64,000 bases of DNA from Kibdelosporangium banguiense (GCF_017876405.1 NZ_JAGINW010000001.1:3857203-3921202); one strand, 5' to 3'. Counted from the first letter of the stretch, positions 8,320 through 17,028 are shown. Notes: a model not told the origin generated them from the sequence alone. Numbers and translations: made by a program.

Positions 8320-8362
8320 GGCGTCTCGCGCTCCTTGTGCGGTGGTGTGATCGGGCTACCCG

Positions 8363-8393
8363 GGACGTCTGCGAGCGCGCGGCCGGCTGCTCA
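8363..8393 (-). promoter_or_regulatory. Bipartite early element
   Basis: Coding-strand TGAGCA-N12-CTCGCAGACGTCCC, 44 bases before the TTG at 8319, leaving room for a normal leader with a ribosome site. Confidence 0.6.
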
Positions 8394-8454
8394 CCACACG
8401 CGGGAAAGTCCGCGTTTGGGGTGGTTACTGGGGATGCGGGCAGCAGTATGAGCG

Positions 8455-8475
8455 GCGTCAAGGACCTCTTGACGC
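8455..8475. promoter_or_regulatory. CGTCAAG inverted repeat, copy 1 (perfect)
   Basis: GCGTCAAG-GACCT-CTTGACGC, 8-bp arms and 5-nt spacer, upstream of the element at 8363. Three related copies are at 15552, 39664 and 52811. Confidence 0.55.
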
Positions 8476-8536
8476 GGAAGCGACCTCCGCCCAGGGCAAT
8501 GGATCCCAGGGACAGAGGCCGTGACGGAGCGGACTG

Positions 8537-8635
8537 TCAGCCGCGCTTTTCGTTCTCGTGAATGAGGCGGCCCAGCAGGAGCGCGCCGAGGAGGGCGACG
8601 AGGAGCCAGGTCAGGAGGAACCAAACGACGGTCAT
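8537..8635 (-). CDS. Tiny single-span membrane protein
   Basis: 32 residues: MTVVWFLLTW followed by a Leu-rich helix, then a short charged tail. ATG overlaps the stop of the preceding gene (ATGA). Too short to classify; small one-pass proteins of this kind are common in actinophage early regions. Confidence 0.5.
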   Translation of the reverse strand: MTVVWFLLTWLLVALLGALLLGRLIHENEKRG

Positions 8636-8781
8636 CGACGGGTTCCCGACCGGGCAGGGAGTCCGGTGAGGACATCGCGGGCGAGGACGGCGAGGTCGGC
8701 CTCCAGCTCGTCCAGCTCGTCGAAGTCGAGCGGCCAGGAGTTGGCGAGGTCGTCTGCGGAGAGAGTGGTGACGGTGTGCAT
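8632..8781 (-). CDS. Small acidic phage protein
   Basis: 49 residues, Asp/Glu/Leu-rich with repeated DELDELEADL, likely a helical hairpin or coiled coil. It lies directly downstream of a bipartite early element (8820-8850) and is coupled to the membrane protein that follows. Function unknown. Confidence 0.5.
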   Translation of the reverse strand: MHTVTTLSADDLANSWPLDFDELDELEADLAVLARDVLTGLPARSGTRR

Positions 8782-8819
8782 CTCGGGCTCTTTCTTGTTC
8801 TTGTGCTTGGGGCTACTGG

Positions 8820-8850
8820 AGAGGTCTGCGCGCGGTGTCGGCTCTGCTCA
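8820..8850 (-). promoter_or_regulatory. Bipartite early element overlapping the sigma-like gene stop
   Basis: Coding-strand TGAGCA-N12-CGCGCAGACCTC. The TGA is the stop codon of the sigma-like gene, so the element begins exactly at the end of that reading frame. Confidence 0.55.
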
Positions 8851-9744
8851 CTCCCCGTCGGCGACGAGCGACTCCAGGGCGGCGCGCATGGTGGCCAGCG
8901 CGTCCCGGCGGTAGCGGTTGCAGGAGGACAGGGCCAGGCCGAGGCACTGGGCCACCTCGCGGTCGCTCATGACGGGGTCGCTCGTGTCGGAGCGGAACCC
9001 AGCTGCCGACCGAATGTTCTCGGTGGCAACGTCAACGAAACCGTAACGGAGGCGGAGGATCTGCTCCTCCCGGTCGGAGACCTTGGAGAACGCCCAACGG
9101 ATGAGGTCGCGGTTGGCCAGGTCATCGGCGGCGTCCTCGGCCATGTGGTCGATCAGGAACGCCTCGTGACGGTCGTCGCTGTTCTCGTCGCCGTCCATCG
9201 CCAAGTCAAGCGATACGACGTGACCGTAGGCGCGGTGGACGGCGAGGAAGGTGGACGGGTCGAGGCCGTTCGGGGTGGTCCGGCACACCTCGTAGGCGGC
9301 CTTGACGTCGCGGTCGTGCTGACGCAGGAGCCGGAAGTAGCGCGCGGCGACGTTCTCCTTGACCTGAATGAGGTCCTTGGTCCGGGACTTGTCGGAGAGC
9401 TCGTACCGCAGCATGGTCCGGATGTCGCGGGAGAACGGGACATCGGAGTCGAGGTCAAACTCCCGGACGGCCTGCATGAAACGGGCGTAGCAGATCGCCT
9501 CGGCCTCGTCGTAGTCGAGCCGGGTGGCAGTACGGGCCATGGAGCGGATGAGTGGAGTGAAGCTCTGAACGAGCCGCGTGAGCGCAGCCTCCGACTTGCG
9601 GGTCTTGCCAAAGGCGACAGTTTCGTTTCCTGTGGCATCGGTGATCACGGTGCACGGGACGTCCTGAGCGGCGGAGATCAGGGCGTACTGCGCCTCGGGC
9701 GACAGAAAAATCTCGGTGGTGTCGACGTTTGTGTAGTTCTGCAC
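8848..9744 (-). CDS. Sigma-70-like RNA polymerase sigma factor
   Basis: 298 residues from a GTG with GAGGAG upstream. Residues about 60-130 (LTRLVQSFTPLIRSMAR..., YARFMQAVREFD) resemble sigma region 2, and the C-terminal part (SDREEQILRLRYGF..., SDREVAQCLGLALSSCNRYRRDALATMR) resembles region 4 with its helix-turn-helix. It may direct RNA polymerase to phage promoters. The bipartite element that precedes many early genes is an obvious candidate target, but this link is inference. Upstream at 10009 is an operator-like palindrome and at 9708 a half-site. Confidence 0.75.
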   Translation of the reverse strand: MQNYTNVDTTEIFLSPEAQYALISAAQDVPCTVITDATGNETVAFGKTRKSEAALTRLVQSFTPLIRSMARTATRLDYDEAEAICYARFMQAVREFDLDSDVPFSRDIRTMLRYELSDKSRTKDLIQVKENVAARYFRLLRQHDRDVKAAYEVCRTTPNGLDPSTFLAVHRAYGHVVSLDLAMDGDENSDDRHEAFLIDHMAEDAADDLANRDLIRWAFSKVSDREEQILRLRYGFVDVATENIRSAAGFRSDTSDPVMSDREVAQCLGLALSSCNRYRRDALATMRAALESLVADGE

Positions 9745-10008
9745 GTTATTACTCCTCGTTATGGCGATGTTGCAGGCAGTGACTTACCTGGGCATGGGGG
9801 TAGCCGGGACTGTGCTGAGCACGAAAGGGACTGTGAGAGGCGCGATTAGCGCGAGGTGCCCGGGGAAGGCGGGAACCGGCAGGTCGTCTGCCGTGGCGCT
9901 TGTGGCGTGCTTACCGGCTGGCTAGTGGAGCTGTGCTGTCTTCGTCTTCCCTACTTTTGAGCGGTGGAGTCCAGGGTGTCGCCTGGCGGCGATCCAGCAA
10001 GGGGTCTC

Positions 10009-10024
10009 ACCGTGAGTTCTCGGT
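10009..10024. promoter_or_regulatory. Dispersed palindrome, copy 4
   Basis: ACCGTGAGTTCTCGGT, one mismatch to the consensus, about 265 bases upstream of the sigma-like gene. Confidence 0.5.
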
Positions 10025-10092
10025 GGAGCGACCTTAGCATCCAGTTGGACTGCTTCCCATGGGGGCACATGGTTTGGCGGAACTACAAAAAG

Positions 10093-10124
10093 AAGGCCCC
10101 GCTCTCCAGGTGGAGGCGGGGCTT
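10093..10124 (-). terminator. Rho-independent terminator
   Basis: AAGCCCCGCC / GCGGGGCCTT stem followed on the minus strand by CTTTTTG. Ends the polA-10142 transcript. Confidence 0.75.
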
Positions 10125-10141
10125 GTGTCCTTGGTGACGCG

Positions 10142-10318
10142 TTATCCGGCTAACTCTCTGGGTGGCTTCAGTTCTGTCTCGAACTCATCGACCGATGGGG
10201 ACCAGTCGGAACCGCTCGTCCAGTCATGTGCGGCAACCACGGTTCGTGCCTCTTCCAGGAGCCGCTCGTAGAGCATTCGCCCCTGGAGTTCTGCAACCGT
10301 AGGGCCGGGGAGAGTCAC
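10142..10318 (-). CDS. Small hypothetical phage protein
   Basis: 58 residues from a GTG that overlaps the upstream TAG (TAGTG) with GGAAGGA about 8 nt before it. Helical and acidic (ELQGRMLYERLLEEA). The longer ATG/GTG frames start inside the upstream gene and lack a ribosome site. Confidence 0.55.
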   Translation of the reverse strand: MTLPGPTVAELQGRMLYERLLEEARTVVAAHDWTSGSDWSPSVDEFETELKPPRELAG

Positions 10319-10629
10319 TATTCGTTTCCTTCCTGACCCTCCCACCGGGTGACGGCGGCATTGAGGGCGGCGATGTGTGGTTCAAGAACGTTGCGTGCCT
10401 TGCGGAGTGTTGTGGCAGTGGCCCGGATTTCGTCGGATAGGGCCAGTCTCCGGGGATCCAGGACGGTGTCCAAAGTGGGGTTCCGCACGCCGCCGGACTC
10501 GGCCGATCCCGTTGAGTGTCGGCTCCGAGGCGGGGCCTCGTACTGGGCGGCAAGGGCAGGGCTCAATGCCAGGCCCAACTTCCTGATGGTGTCGATGAGT
10601 GTCTTGTAGTCGTCCTTCGCGGTGCTCAT
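10318..10629 (-). CDS. Hypothetical actinophage helical protein
   Basis: 103 residues, ATG start. N- and C-terminal helices flank a Ser/Gly/Arg linker; TTLRKARNVLEPHIAALNAAV is a clear amphipathic helix. It resembles short uncharacterised proteins next to polymerase genes in actinophages. Coupled to 10142. Confidence 0.6.
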   Translation of the reverse strand: MSTAKDDYKTLIDTIRKLGLALSPALAAQYEAPPRSRHSTGSAESGGVRNPTLDTVLDPRRLALSDEIRATATTLRKARNVLEPHIAALNAAVTRWEGQEGNE

Positions 10630-10755
10630 AGTGAGGTTGATTCACCTTTCAAATTTGCTATCGACACGTCGGGATTTGCCGTAACTTCAGAAGGCCCTGA
10701 AACTTGGTGTTGTGGATCACTTTGAAAACCACGTCATACGGGCGGTATGCAGCCG

Positions 10756-12633
10756 TCAGGCGGCGTCGAGCAGCCGCTTCTGTTCGGCCGCCATGTATCC
10801 CGCTCCCCAGCTCCGCCCGTAAACCTCGGGGTCGGAGGTGATCGGGATGCCCATGAAGTCGCGCTCCATGAGGCGTCCGATCTCCCGGATGACCTCCTCG
10901 GCGTCCGCAGCTGGCGCCTGGGCCACCAGTTCGTCGTGAACCGGTAGGAGGATGTACTCGCTCATGCTGGCGTCGTCGATGGCACATAGCGCTTTTGCGA
11001 GGATGTCGCGGGCCGTGCTCTGCACCATGTAATTCGTTGCGGCGTAAGCGCGTTCGCGGTCAAGCGGGAGACGGCGTCCGATCGGCGTGACGACAGCGCC
11101 TCCGCCGTAGGCGGCCTTCCGCTGGAGAACGCGGCCATAGGCCGGGATCTCCGGGAACGCCTCGTCGTAGGAGGAGATGACCGGCCGGACCTCTTCGAGC
11201 GTTGCGCCCGACGTCTTGGAAATCGTGGCCGCGCCTCCGCCGAACACCTTGGCGAAGCCGGTGTTCTTGGCGATCTTGTACTGCCACTTTTCGTAACCGT
11301 TGGGCCACAGAAGGTTCGCCGTGTACTCGTGGATCGAGACACCCTGGAGGATGGCCTTCTTCATCTCCTTGACGTCCGCCATCGCTGCGAGGACGCGCAT
11401 TTCGACCTGTGCGTAGTCCGAGGCGATCACGAGCCAGCCCGGGTCGGCGACGATCGCGCGCCGAATCGTCCAGTCTGACGAGGGAAGCTGCTGGAGCGGT
11501 GGACCAGACACCGACATCCGCGCCGTCCGTGCTGCAAGGCTCTTGATGAACGGGTGAATCCGGTCGTTCTCGTCGCGGTCGGTGAGGAACGGCAAAGCAT
11601 AGGACTCCCGCCACTTCGCGGCCCTCTTGCTCCGAAGGATCGCGTCGGCCAATGGGTTGGGGTCCCGGCGACCGATGCGACTCCAGTCCTTATCCAGGTC
11701 GGCCATCGGGAGGAGGACCTCCTTGCCGACGGCGGGATTTCCGGTGGCCGTCTTGTCCTTCCAGGCCTCGCCCATGCCCTGGAGACCCTCGATCACCTGG
11801 CGCGTCGAGTTGACGTTTTCGACGCCGTAGCCCTTAGCTATGTGGAGGTAGGTTTCGGACTCCTCCTCCAGCCGGTCGACGAGCTTCTTCGTGTAGTCAA
11901 CATCGATGAGCAGGCCGCGGCGCTGCTGGTGGGTGGTGATGAGCTGGACTCGGTGCTCGAACTGGGCGAGCTTGGAGAGCCCGGCCTGCTTGATCAGGAG
12001 GCCCAACTCAGCCAGAAGTCGGGCCGTGTAAACGACATCGAGCCCTGCGTATGTCACGTAGAGCGGGTGATCGATATCGATGAGTGCCCAGCCGGTCGAC
12101 TTGTTCGCCTTGTACTCGCGGCGGAACACCTCGTAGAGACCCTTAGCCGTGTCGGCGGCGTCGTTGTCGACATAGACCGTCGAGAGTGGCTTGAGGCCGA
12201 GGCCAGCGCCGCCGTCGTGCTCCGTCCGCGGGTCGCAGAGGTGGGCGAGGATGTAGGTGTCGAACGTGCGAGGGCCGAGGGACTCCAGCGACGCGAGCCC
12301 ACAGCGGTCGAGGACCAAGAGGTCGAACGGCGCGTTGTGGGCGGCGAAGCGAAGCTCCTGAGCGGCGAGCGCTTCGGCGATGACTCCACGGAACTGGTCT
12401 GCGCGGAGAACCCAGGCCCGCTCTTTGTCTCCGAACTGGACCAGCCGGGTCCTGAATCCACGGGAATAGATCTTGAGGCCGGTCGTCTCGGTGTCGAGAC
12501 CGAGCACGCGGGGAGTGTCCGTAAGGAACCGCTCGAAGCCGGTGATGTCCTGGTCGCGCTCTGGGTAGAAGATGGGGACTTCGTCCCCGTTTACACGGTG
12601 CTTGAAGATCTTCACTGGGCGGTCGCCCTTCAC
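10756..12633 (-). CDS. Family A DNA polymerase (DNA polymerase I type)
   Basis: Phage replicative polymerase, 625 residues. The 3'-5' exonuclease motif I is LGLDTETTGL (about 43-52) with further exonuclease segments (FAAHNAPFDLL, YVTYAGLDVVYTARL). Polymerase motif A is SDYAQVEMRVLA, motif B is the K...GFAKVFGG region and motif C is HDELV, all in order. There is no 5'-3' exonuclease domain, as usual for phage enzymes. Starts are a GTG at 12633 or at 12615; neither has a strong ribosome site. A terminator-like hairpin (12655-12690) lies just upstream. Confidence 0.93.
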   Translation of the reverse strand: MKGDRPVKIFKHRVNGDEVPIFYPERDQDITGFERFLTDTPRVLGLDTETTGLKIYSRGFRTRLVQFGDKERAWVLRADQFRGVIAEALAAQELRFAAHNAPFDLLVLDRCGLASLESLGPRTFDTYILAHLCDPRTEHDGGAGLGLKPLSTVYVDNDAADTAKGLYEVFRREYKANKSTGWALIDIDHPLYVTYAGLDVVYTARLLAELGLLIKQAGLSKLAQFEHRVQLITTHQQRRGLLIDVDYTKKLVDRLEEESETYLHIAKGYGVENVNSTRQVIEGLQGMGEAWKDKTATGNPAVGKEVLLPMADLDKDWSRIGRRDPNPLADAILRSKRAAKWRESYALPFLTDRDENDRIHPFIKSLAARTARMSVSGPPLQQLPSSDWTIRRAIVADPGWLVIASDYAQVEMRVLAAMADVKEMKKAILQGVSIHEYTANLLWPNGYEKWQYKIAKNTGFAKVFGGGAATISKTSGATLEEVRPVISSYDEAFPEIPAYGRVLQRKAAYGGGAVVTPIGRRLPLDRERAYAATNYMVQSTARDILAKALCAIDDASMSEYILLPVHDELVAQAPAADAEEVIREIGRLMERDFMGIPITSDPEVYGRSWGAGYMAAEQKRLLDAA

Positions 12634-12654
12634 GGATCCGGGGGTAAACGCGGA

Positions 12655-12690
12655 AAGGCCCCGCCTCCCGGGATGGGAAGGCGGGGCCTT
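12655..12690 (-). terminator. GC-rich hairpin between primase and polymerase genes
   Basis: AAGGCCCCGCC / GGCGGGGCCTT, 11-bp stem or longer. It could end the primase message or act as an attenuator for the polymerase if transcription begins at the element 12777-12807. Confidence 0.65.
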
Positions 12691-12726
12691 GGGATGGAGC
12701 TGGCGCGGTGGGGCTAGGTGCCTGTG

Positions 12727-15432
12727 CTACGAGAGGAAGGCGTCGAGGTCTGGCGCCCCAATCGGTCCATCACTCGGGACATCTGCGAGCGGTGAGGCTT
12801 CTGCTCGCGGCTCATCAGACTTCTGCGGAGACCTGTCGGGGGCTGGGTCGCCGATGTGCTCGGAGGGGCGCCGCTTACGGATGCCCTTGAAGCTCACCGA
12901 TCCAGCGGGCAGGGTCTTGACTGCGCCGCGCTCCTCCAGTGCCTTCCAGAACGTCGACCGCTTCCAGCGCTCCTTCTTGTCGAGCTGCTCCTCCTCACAC
13001 CACTCCTGATAGAGCGCCCAGACGTCCTGGCCCTTGATCCGGCCCGCCGGGTCCTTGACGAGGTGCTCGGCGTAGAACTCGGCGAGGTTGTCGCTCGTCT
13101 CCTTGAACTCGGCGGTTGCCTTGGTGACCACGTCAGGGTCCTTGAGGGTGTCGCAGAACCACTCCATCGCGCCCTCGACGGCCCAGGCCAGGATCCCGGC
13201 CGGCCCGTCGCCGTAGTCCTCGCCGTCGCGGTAAGCCGCGTTCGGCACGCGCTTACCGAGGAACTTCGCGGTCAGGTACTTGTCCTTGTCGTCCGCGGTG
13301 AAGGTGCGGTCGAAGGGGACGAGCTTGACCCGGCGCCACAGGCCGTAGTCCTGGCCCCGGAAGTTGGGCTTGTAGTTGGTGGCCAGCATGATCAGGAACG
13401 TCGGAACGAACTCAAAGAACTCCTTGCGCATGAAGCGCGCGGAGATCGTGTCGCCACCGGTAAGCCTCTTGATGACGGCCTCGGCCATCTGCCTACCCTG
13501 CTCGCCCTCCGACGCCATGACGAGCCGGGAGCCCTTCAGGGCGGCGATGTCATTCGGGATTCCGCCGGACGGCTTGATCTCGAACGTCGAGAACGGCGTG
13601 GTTGTCGTGATCCCCTTGAAGATCCCGGTGAGGGTTTCGATGAAGACGCCCTTGCCGTTTGATCCCCCGCCGTAGAGGACAACCAGGGCCTGTTCGGTCG
13701 TGTGGCCGGTGATCCCGTAGCCGGTCAGCCGCTTCATATACGCGGGAAGGTCCGGGTACTTCTCGAAGATCTCGACGAGGAACTTCTCCCAGCGCGGGTT
13801 CCGTGCGCCCTGGATGTAGGGCACGTCGACCCGTCGCAGGAGGAGAAGGTCCTTGGTGGCCGGAGAGTACGGGGACAGCTCGCCGGTTTCGAGGTTGACG
13901 ACCCCGTTGCCACACGCGAGGAGATGCGGATGCTGATCGAAGTCCTCATAGGACGCGAAGACACCGGGCAACGCCCGGAGTTCCCGGATCATCGAATCGA
14001 TTCCGCGGGTGGACATCACGTAAGAGACCAGCGAGCCGGAGCGGGCCTTCTTGCGCTGGGCGTCCAGGAGGTCGCCAGTGGTCTCGCGGAGGTCCTTGTC
14101 GTCGATGCCCGCGACGCGCGAGTCCATCGACTGCATCTGGTCGAGGATGGCGCGCTGGACTCGGGCCGCGACGGTCTGGGCCTGTGAACGGACCCACTCG
14201 GCGTGGTCGACCTGCCAGGTCCCCGCGTCCGGCTGGTAGACGATGAAGCCCGCTTCGGAGGTGAAGCGAACGTCTCCGCCCTGCTCCTGGACGACGGCGA
14301 GGAGCGTCTTGGCGTTGTAGACGTCGGAGAACAGGCGGGTGATGTCCTGTGCGATCTGCTCCACGGTGATCTCGTCGGAGCCGTAGCGCGGTGCGTCCTT
14401 GACGGCCTGGATGAAGGCCTTGTCGAAGGCTGCGCCGGAGACCTCTCGCCACTTCGTGATGTCGTTGGCGTCGGCCAGGATTGAGAGCTTGTGGACGTCG
14501 AGCTTGCGCTCCGACAACGCCCCGGCGACGTCGCGGGTGAACTTGACTCCGGCGGCGTCGTCGTCCCCCGCCACTACGACGCGACGCCCGTGCAAGTGAG
14601 CGGCCAGCTCGTCGGCGAGGGCGGCGTTCATGCCTAGCGCGGCGCCGCGGATCAGAATGACGTCATATCCCAGCGCGTTTGCGGTCAGGCCGTCGCCTGG
14701 CCCTTCGGTGATGATCACCTCGTTCCAGCCGGAGCCGCCAGGGAAGTAGCCGTACTTCGCCCACGCGGCGCCTTCTGGGTTGTTCGGCCCCGACCACTTC
14801 GCCCGGACGCCCTCGTCGGACAGCGCGCGTGCCTGGAGGTACTGCGGGTGTCCGTCGAAGTCATAGAACGGGATTACGATCCGTGGGACGTCGTGGTAGA
14901 GGGCGCGGGAGAGCGTGAGCTTGCCGCCGTCCACGGTTCCGTCGTCGTATCCCAGCCCCAGCTCGTTCGCCTTCTCCAGGGTGATCCCGAAGCGGCGGAA
15001 GGCGTAGTCGATGACCTCGGACAGGATCGGAGTTCCGTCGGCCTCGTAGGAGACCGAGCGGAGCATGGTCTGGGTACGGTCGAGATAGAGCTTGAGGGCG
15101 GCTCGGTCACCAACGGACGGCTTCTCCGGGACGCGGCCAGCAGAGCGGACGTCGTCGATGTCGCCGGGTTCGACGTTGAACAGGTCGGACATGGTCAGAT
15201 CGAGGGCCTTGAGGACGTCCTTGGTCTCGCAGCCGGCGCGGCACTTGAGGCCGACCTTCTTGCTCTGGGCGTTGTAGCCGATGCGCAGCGACGGCCGGGA
15301 GTCTTCGTGGCTCGGGCACGTGACGACGTATCCGTTGGACTCAGTTTCGACCTCGTCGAATCGGTCGAGGAGGGCCGCGAGCGTGAGGGGCGTCGACCGT
15401 CCAGCCGGGCCGGGGTCGTTGAAGGGGTCCAC
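12727..15432 (-). CDS. Primase-helicase fusion (Zn finger, TOPRIM, D5/SF3 helicase)
   Basis: 901 residues from a GTG with AGGAG. N-terminal CPSHEDSRPS with following CRAGC (residues about 40-70) is a CHC2-type primase zinc finger. VIITEGPGDGL and VVAGDDDAAG (about 230-300) are TOPRIM motifs. The C-terminal half carries Walker A GGGSNGKG (about 580) and MASEGEQGRQ, then a D5-type superfamily 3 helicase with LIMLATNYKP. It primes and unwinds the phage replication fork. The C-terminal tail contains a bipartite early element in its DNA (12777-12807). Confidence 0.92.
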   Translation of the reverse strand: MDPFNDPGPAGRSTPLTLAALLDRFDEVETESNGYVVTCPSHEDSRPSLRIGYNAQSKKVGLKCRAGCETKDVLKALDLTMSDLFNVEPGDIDDVRSAGRVPEKPSVGDRAALKLYLDRTQTMLRSVSYEADGTPILSEVIDYAFRRFGITLEKANELGLGYDDGTVDGGKLTLSRALYHDVPRIVIPFYDFDGHPQYLQARALSDEGVRAKWSGPNNPEGAAWAKYGYFPGGSGWNEVIITEGPGDGLTANALGYDVILIRGAALGMNAALADELAAHLHGRRVVVAGDDDAAGVKFTRDVAGALSERKLDVHKLSILADANDITKWREVSGAAFDKAFIQAVKDAPRYGSDEITVEQIAQDITRLFSDVYNAKTLLAVVQEQGGDVRFTSEAGFIVYQPDAGTWQVDHAEWVRSQAQTVAARVQRAILDQMQSMDSRVAGIDDKDLRETTGDLLDAQRKKARSGSLVSYVMSTRGIDSMIRELRALPGVFASYEDFDQHPHLLACGNGVVNLETGELSPYSPATKDLLLLRRVDVPYIQGARNPRWEKFLVEIFEKYPDLPAYMKRLTGYGITGHTTEQALVVLYGGGSNGKGVFIETLTGIFKGITTTTPFSTFEIKPSGGIPNDIAALKGSRLVMASEGEQGRQMAEAVIKRLTGGDTISARFMRKEFFEFVPTFLIMLATNYKPNFRGQDYGLWRRVKLVPFDRTFTADDKDKYLTAKFLGKRVPNAAYRDGEDYGDGPAGILAWAVEGAMEWFCDTLKDPDVVTKATAEFKETSDNLAEFYAEHLVKDPAGRIKGQDVWALYQEWCEEEQLDKKERWKRSTFWKALEERGAVKTLPAGSVSFKGIRKRRPSEHIGDPAPDRSPQKSDEPRAEASPLADVPSDGPIGAPDLDAFLS
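12777..12807 (-). promoter_or_regulatory. Bipartite early element inside the primase 3' end
   Basis: Coding-strand CGAGCA-N12-CTCGCAGATGTCCC, 144 bases before the polymerase start. One mismatch in the first half, spacing conserved although it lies in coding sequence. Confidence 0.5.
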
Positions 15433-15445
15433 GGTGCTCCTGCTC

Positions 15446-15454
15446 GTGTAAACA
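15446..15454. repeat. GTGTAAACA site in the primase leader
   Basis: Member of the dispersed GTGTAAAC family, immediately upstream of the ribosome site of the primase gene. Confidence 0.5.
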
Positions 15455-15456
15455 AC

Positions 15457-15498
15457 GAGAGCCCCCGCCCTCCACGTTGGGAGGACAGGGGCTTCTCG
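15457..15498 (-). terminator. Terminator-like hairpin upstream of the primase gene
   Basis: Imperfect GAAGCCCC... / ...GGGGGCTCTC stem. It lies between the early element at 15521 and the gene, so it may be a leader attenuator, or simply the end of the endolysin message. Confidence 0.6.
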
Positions 15499-15520
15499 GT
15501 GGAATGTCCTGCTGTCACTC

Positions 15521-15552
15521 GGAACCTCTGCGAGGAGGCACTGATCTGCTCA
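15521..15552 (-). promoter_or_regulatory. Bipartite early element (primase)
   Basis: Coding-strand TGAGCA-N12-CTCGCAGAGGTTCC, in the gap between endolysin and primase. Confidence 0.6.
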
Positions 15553-15572
15553 CGTCAAGACGGACTTGACGT
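15552..15572. promoter_or_regulatory. CGTCAAG inverted repeat, copy 2 (perfect)
   Basis: ACGTCAAG-ACGGA-CTTGACGT, directly abutting the early element at 15521-15552. Confidence 0.5.
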
Positions 15573-15608
15573 CGAATGGACGGCCAGGACAGGGCCGGAC
15601 TGGCGGGC

Positions 15609-16436
15609 TCAGGCGCGAGCGAGCCGGTCGTAGTCGTCCCTCCAGCACTGCGCCGGGAACGGCTGGCCGGCGTAGAAACGGGCGTGCCAGGTAGCCATCG
15701 CCCCATCGGTTGGGCCTTCCCACTTACCGTCCGCCCAGCCGCTCGAAGCCCAGGCCGACGACGGCACGCCCGGAACGCAGCCGTGGTAGATCAGCCACTG
15801 CTGGATGTTGCGGACCTCGTCGCGCTCCGCGCTGTAGTACCCGCCGTGGCTCTTCGCTGGCCCGGCGATGTTGCCGTAGTAGTGACCCGCCGGGAGGTTC
15901 CAGGCGAACTTGCCAGGAGTGTGCGGAGGAGCGGGTGCCGGAGGCGGAACGGGCGCCGGAGCACCTCCACGAACCTTCGCGGCCACGCGGGCGATGTCCC
16001 CGGCGCCCTTGATGATCTCGAAGTGCATCTCGTCCGCCGTGCCGGTGAAGTCGCCGCCCCAACAGACGACGCCCTCCAGCTCGCCGAGGATGCGGCGGAT
16101 CTCCGCGACCTGCCCAGCAGAGAACGTCCCGCGCTTGCCGTTCGGGTGGCGCGTGGCGTTGTAGTCGATGGCCGTACCCGAGGCGTGACAAGAGAGATTG
16201 TTGGCGTTGACGTTCTTGCGGTACGAGTAGCCCCAGTCGTCCGCCTGGTGCCAGTCCGGCCGGACGATCGGCTCGACGCGGCGGTGGAGCTGCTCGGCGA
16301 GGTACTGGAAGACCGCGTGGACATCGCCAGCGCGAACACCAGGGGCGAAGGTCTCCCCGGCAACTTCGAGCCGGGCCAGGCCTCCGAAGTCTGCGGGGTT
16401 GGGCGAGGCAGACCAGCCGTTGTAGGACTTGGGCAA
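15609..16436 (-). CDS. Endolysin: M15-type peptidase with C-terminal wall-binding-like domain
   Basis: 275 residues. Residues about 65-160 form a D-Ala-D-Ala carboxypeptidase/L-Ala-D-Glu endopeptidase (VanY/M15) domain; the metal ligands are visible as SCHASGTAIDYNA and DEMHFEI. A Pro/Ala linker (about 185-200) leads to a domain with WLIYHGCVPG and GPTDGAMATWHARFY that resembles a peptidoglycan-binding fold. It would cleave the peptide stems of the host wall at lysis. It sits apart from the holin-like genes at 34 kb, with the accessory block between. Ribosome site GGAGATC. Confidence 0.85.
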   Translation of the reverse strand: MPKSYNGWSASPNPADFGGLARLEVAGETFAPGVRAGDVHAVFQYLAEQLHRRVEPIVRPDWHQADDWGYSYRKNVNANNLSCHASGTAIDYNATRHPNGKRGTFSAGQVAEIRRILGELEGVVCWGGDFTGTADEMHFEIIKGAGDIARVAAKVRGGAPAPVPPPAPAPPHTPGKFAWNLPAGHYYGNIAGPAKSHGGYYSAERDEVRNIQQWLIYHGCVPGVPSSAWASSGWADGKWEGPTDGAMATWHARFYAGQPFPAQCWRDDYDRLARA

Positions 16437-16461
16437 GAGATCTCCTTTGTGTTTAAACGAC

Positions 16462-16495
16462 GAAGACCCCGTCTCCGGGTGGAGACGGGGTCTTC
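16462..16495 (-). terminator. Strong rho-independent-type hairpin
   Basis: GAAGACCCCGTCTCC / GGAGACGGGGTCTTC, a perfect 15-bp stem with a 4-nt loop, after the stop of the gene at 16509. A TTCTCGGTG half-site overlaps its edge and a GTTTAAACG lies at 16451. Confidence 0.8.
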
Positions 16496-16508
16496 TCGGT
16501 GTGAGTGG

Positions 16509-17015
16509 CTACCGGCAGAAAATCCGGGCCACAAATGAGGCCGCCCGCAACACCAGGCGGCCTCCGACGGCCAGAAGCGATACGGGGACGACGACCGGCG
16601 CGGCGAGGACCGTGAGGGCCAGTACCGCGGGGATGTCCTTCCACCACTCGGGTCGACGGATCGAGTTGAACGCCGCTCCCCAGCGGACGCCGACCCACAT
16701 GAGCCATCGAGTGACGAGGTCTACGCCTCGCTCACGCATGATCCGGCGGAAGACCGCGTCGGCATCGCGCGCCGAGATCTCCCCGGTACCGATACCTACT
16801 GAGCAGAAGTAGTCGTGGACGATTGCGGCCTCTGTGTAGGCGCCAAGCTTTGGAATAGCCCAGGAGACGACGGCGGGGATCGTGGCGAAGTCGGTAACGA
16901 AGCCCTCCGGAATGATCCACCTATCCGACCGTCCGAAGTAGACGTTTGGCGCGAGGAGCCGGAAGGAAACCCCGTCGGCCTGACATGACAGTGCAGGGTC
17001 GAACATGAACGGCAC
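16509..17015 (-). CDS. DUF1353-family phage protein with C-terminal membrane helix
   Basis: 168 residues from a GTG with GGAG eight bases upstream. IPEGFVTDFATIP...AAIVHDYFCS matches the DUF1353 pattern found in many phages; conserved Asp/His residues suggest a hydrolase-like or metal site. The C-terminus has one or two hydrophobic helices (VLALTVLAAPVVVPVSLLA), so it is membrane-anchored and could assist lysis. Lies just upstream of the endolysin in the same transcript. Confidence 0.75.
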   Translation of the reverse strand: MPFMFDPALSCQADGVSFRLLAPNVYFGRSDRWIIPEGFVTDFATIPAVVSWAIPKLGAYTEAAIVHDYFCSVGIGTGEISARDADAVFRRIMRERGVDLVTRWLMWVGVRWGAAFNSIRRPEWWKDIPAVLALTVLAAPVVVPVSLLAVGGRLVLRAASFVARIFCR

Positions 17016-17028
17016 TACGCGCACTCCT

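Larger units (their letters stand above)
9745..10141. other. Regulatory region of the sigma-like gene
   Basis: About 400 bases without a gene. It contains the terminator at 10093-10124, an operator-like palindrome at 10009-10024, and presumably the promoter of the sigma-like gene. Confidence 0.5.

Noticed and set aside
7339..8451. Long plus-strand open frame of 370 codons
   Set aside because: Antisense to two minus-strand genes with good starts and phage-like sequence; low-complexity composition is typical of GC-rich shadow frames.
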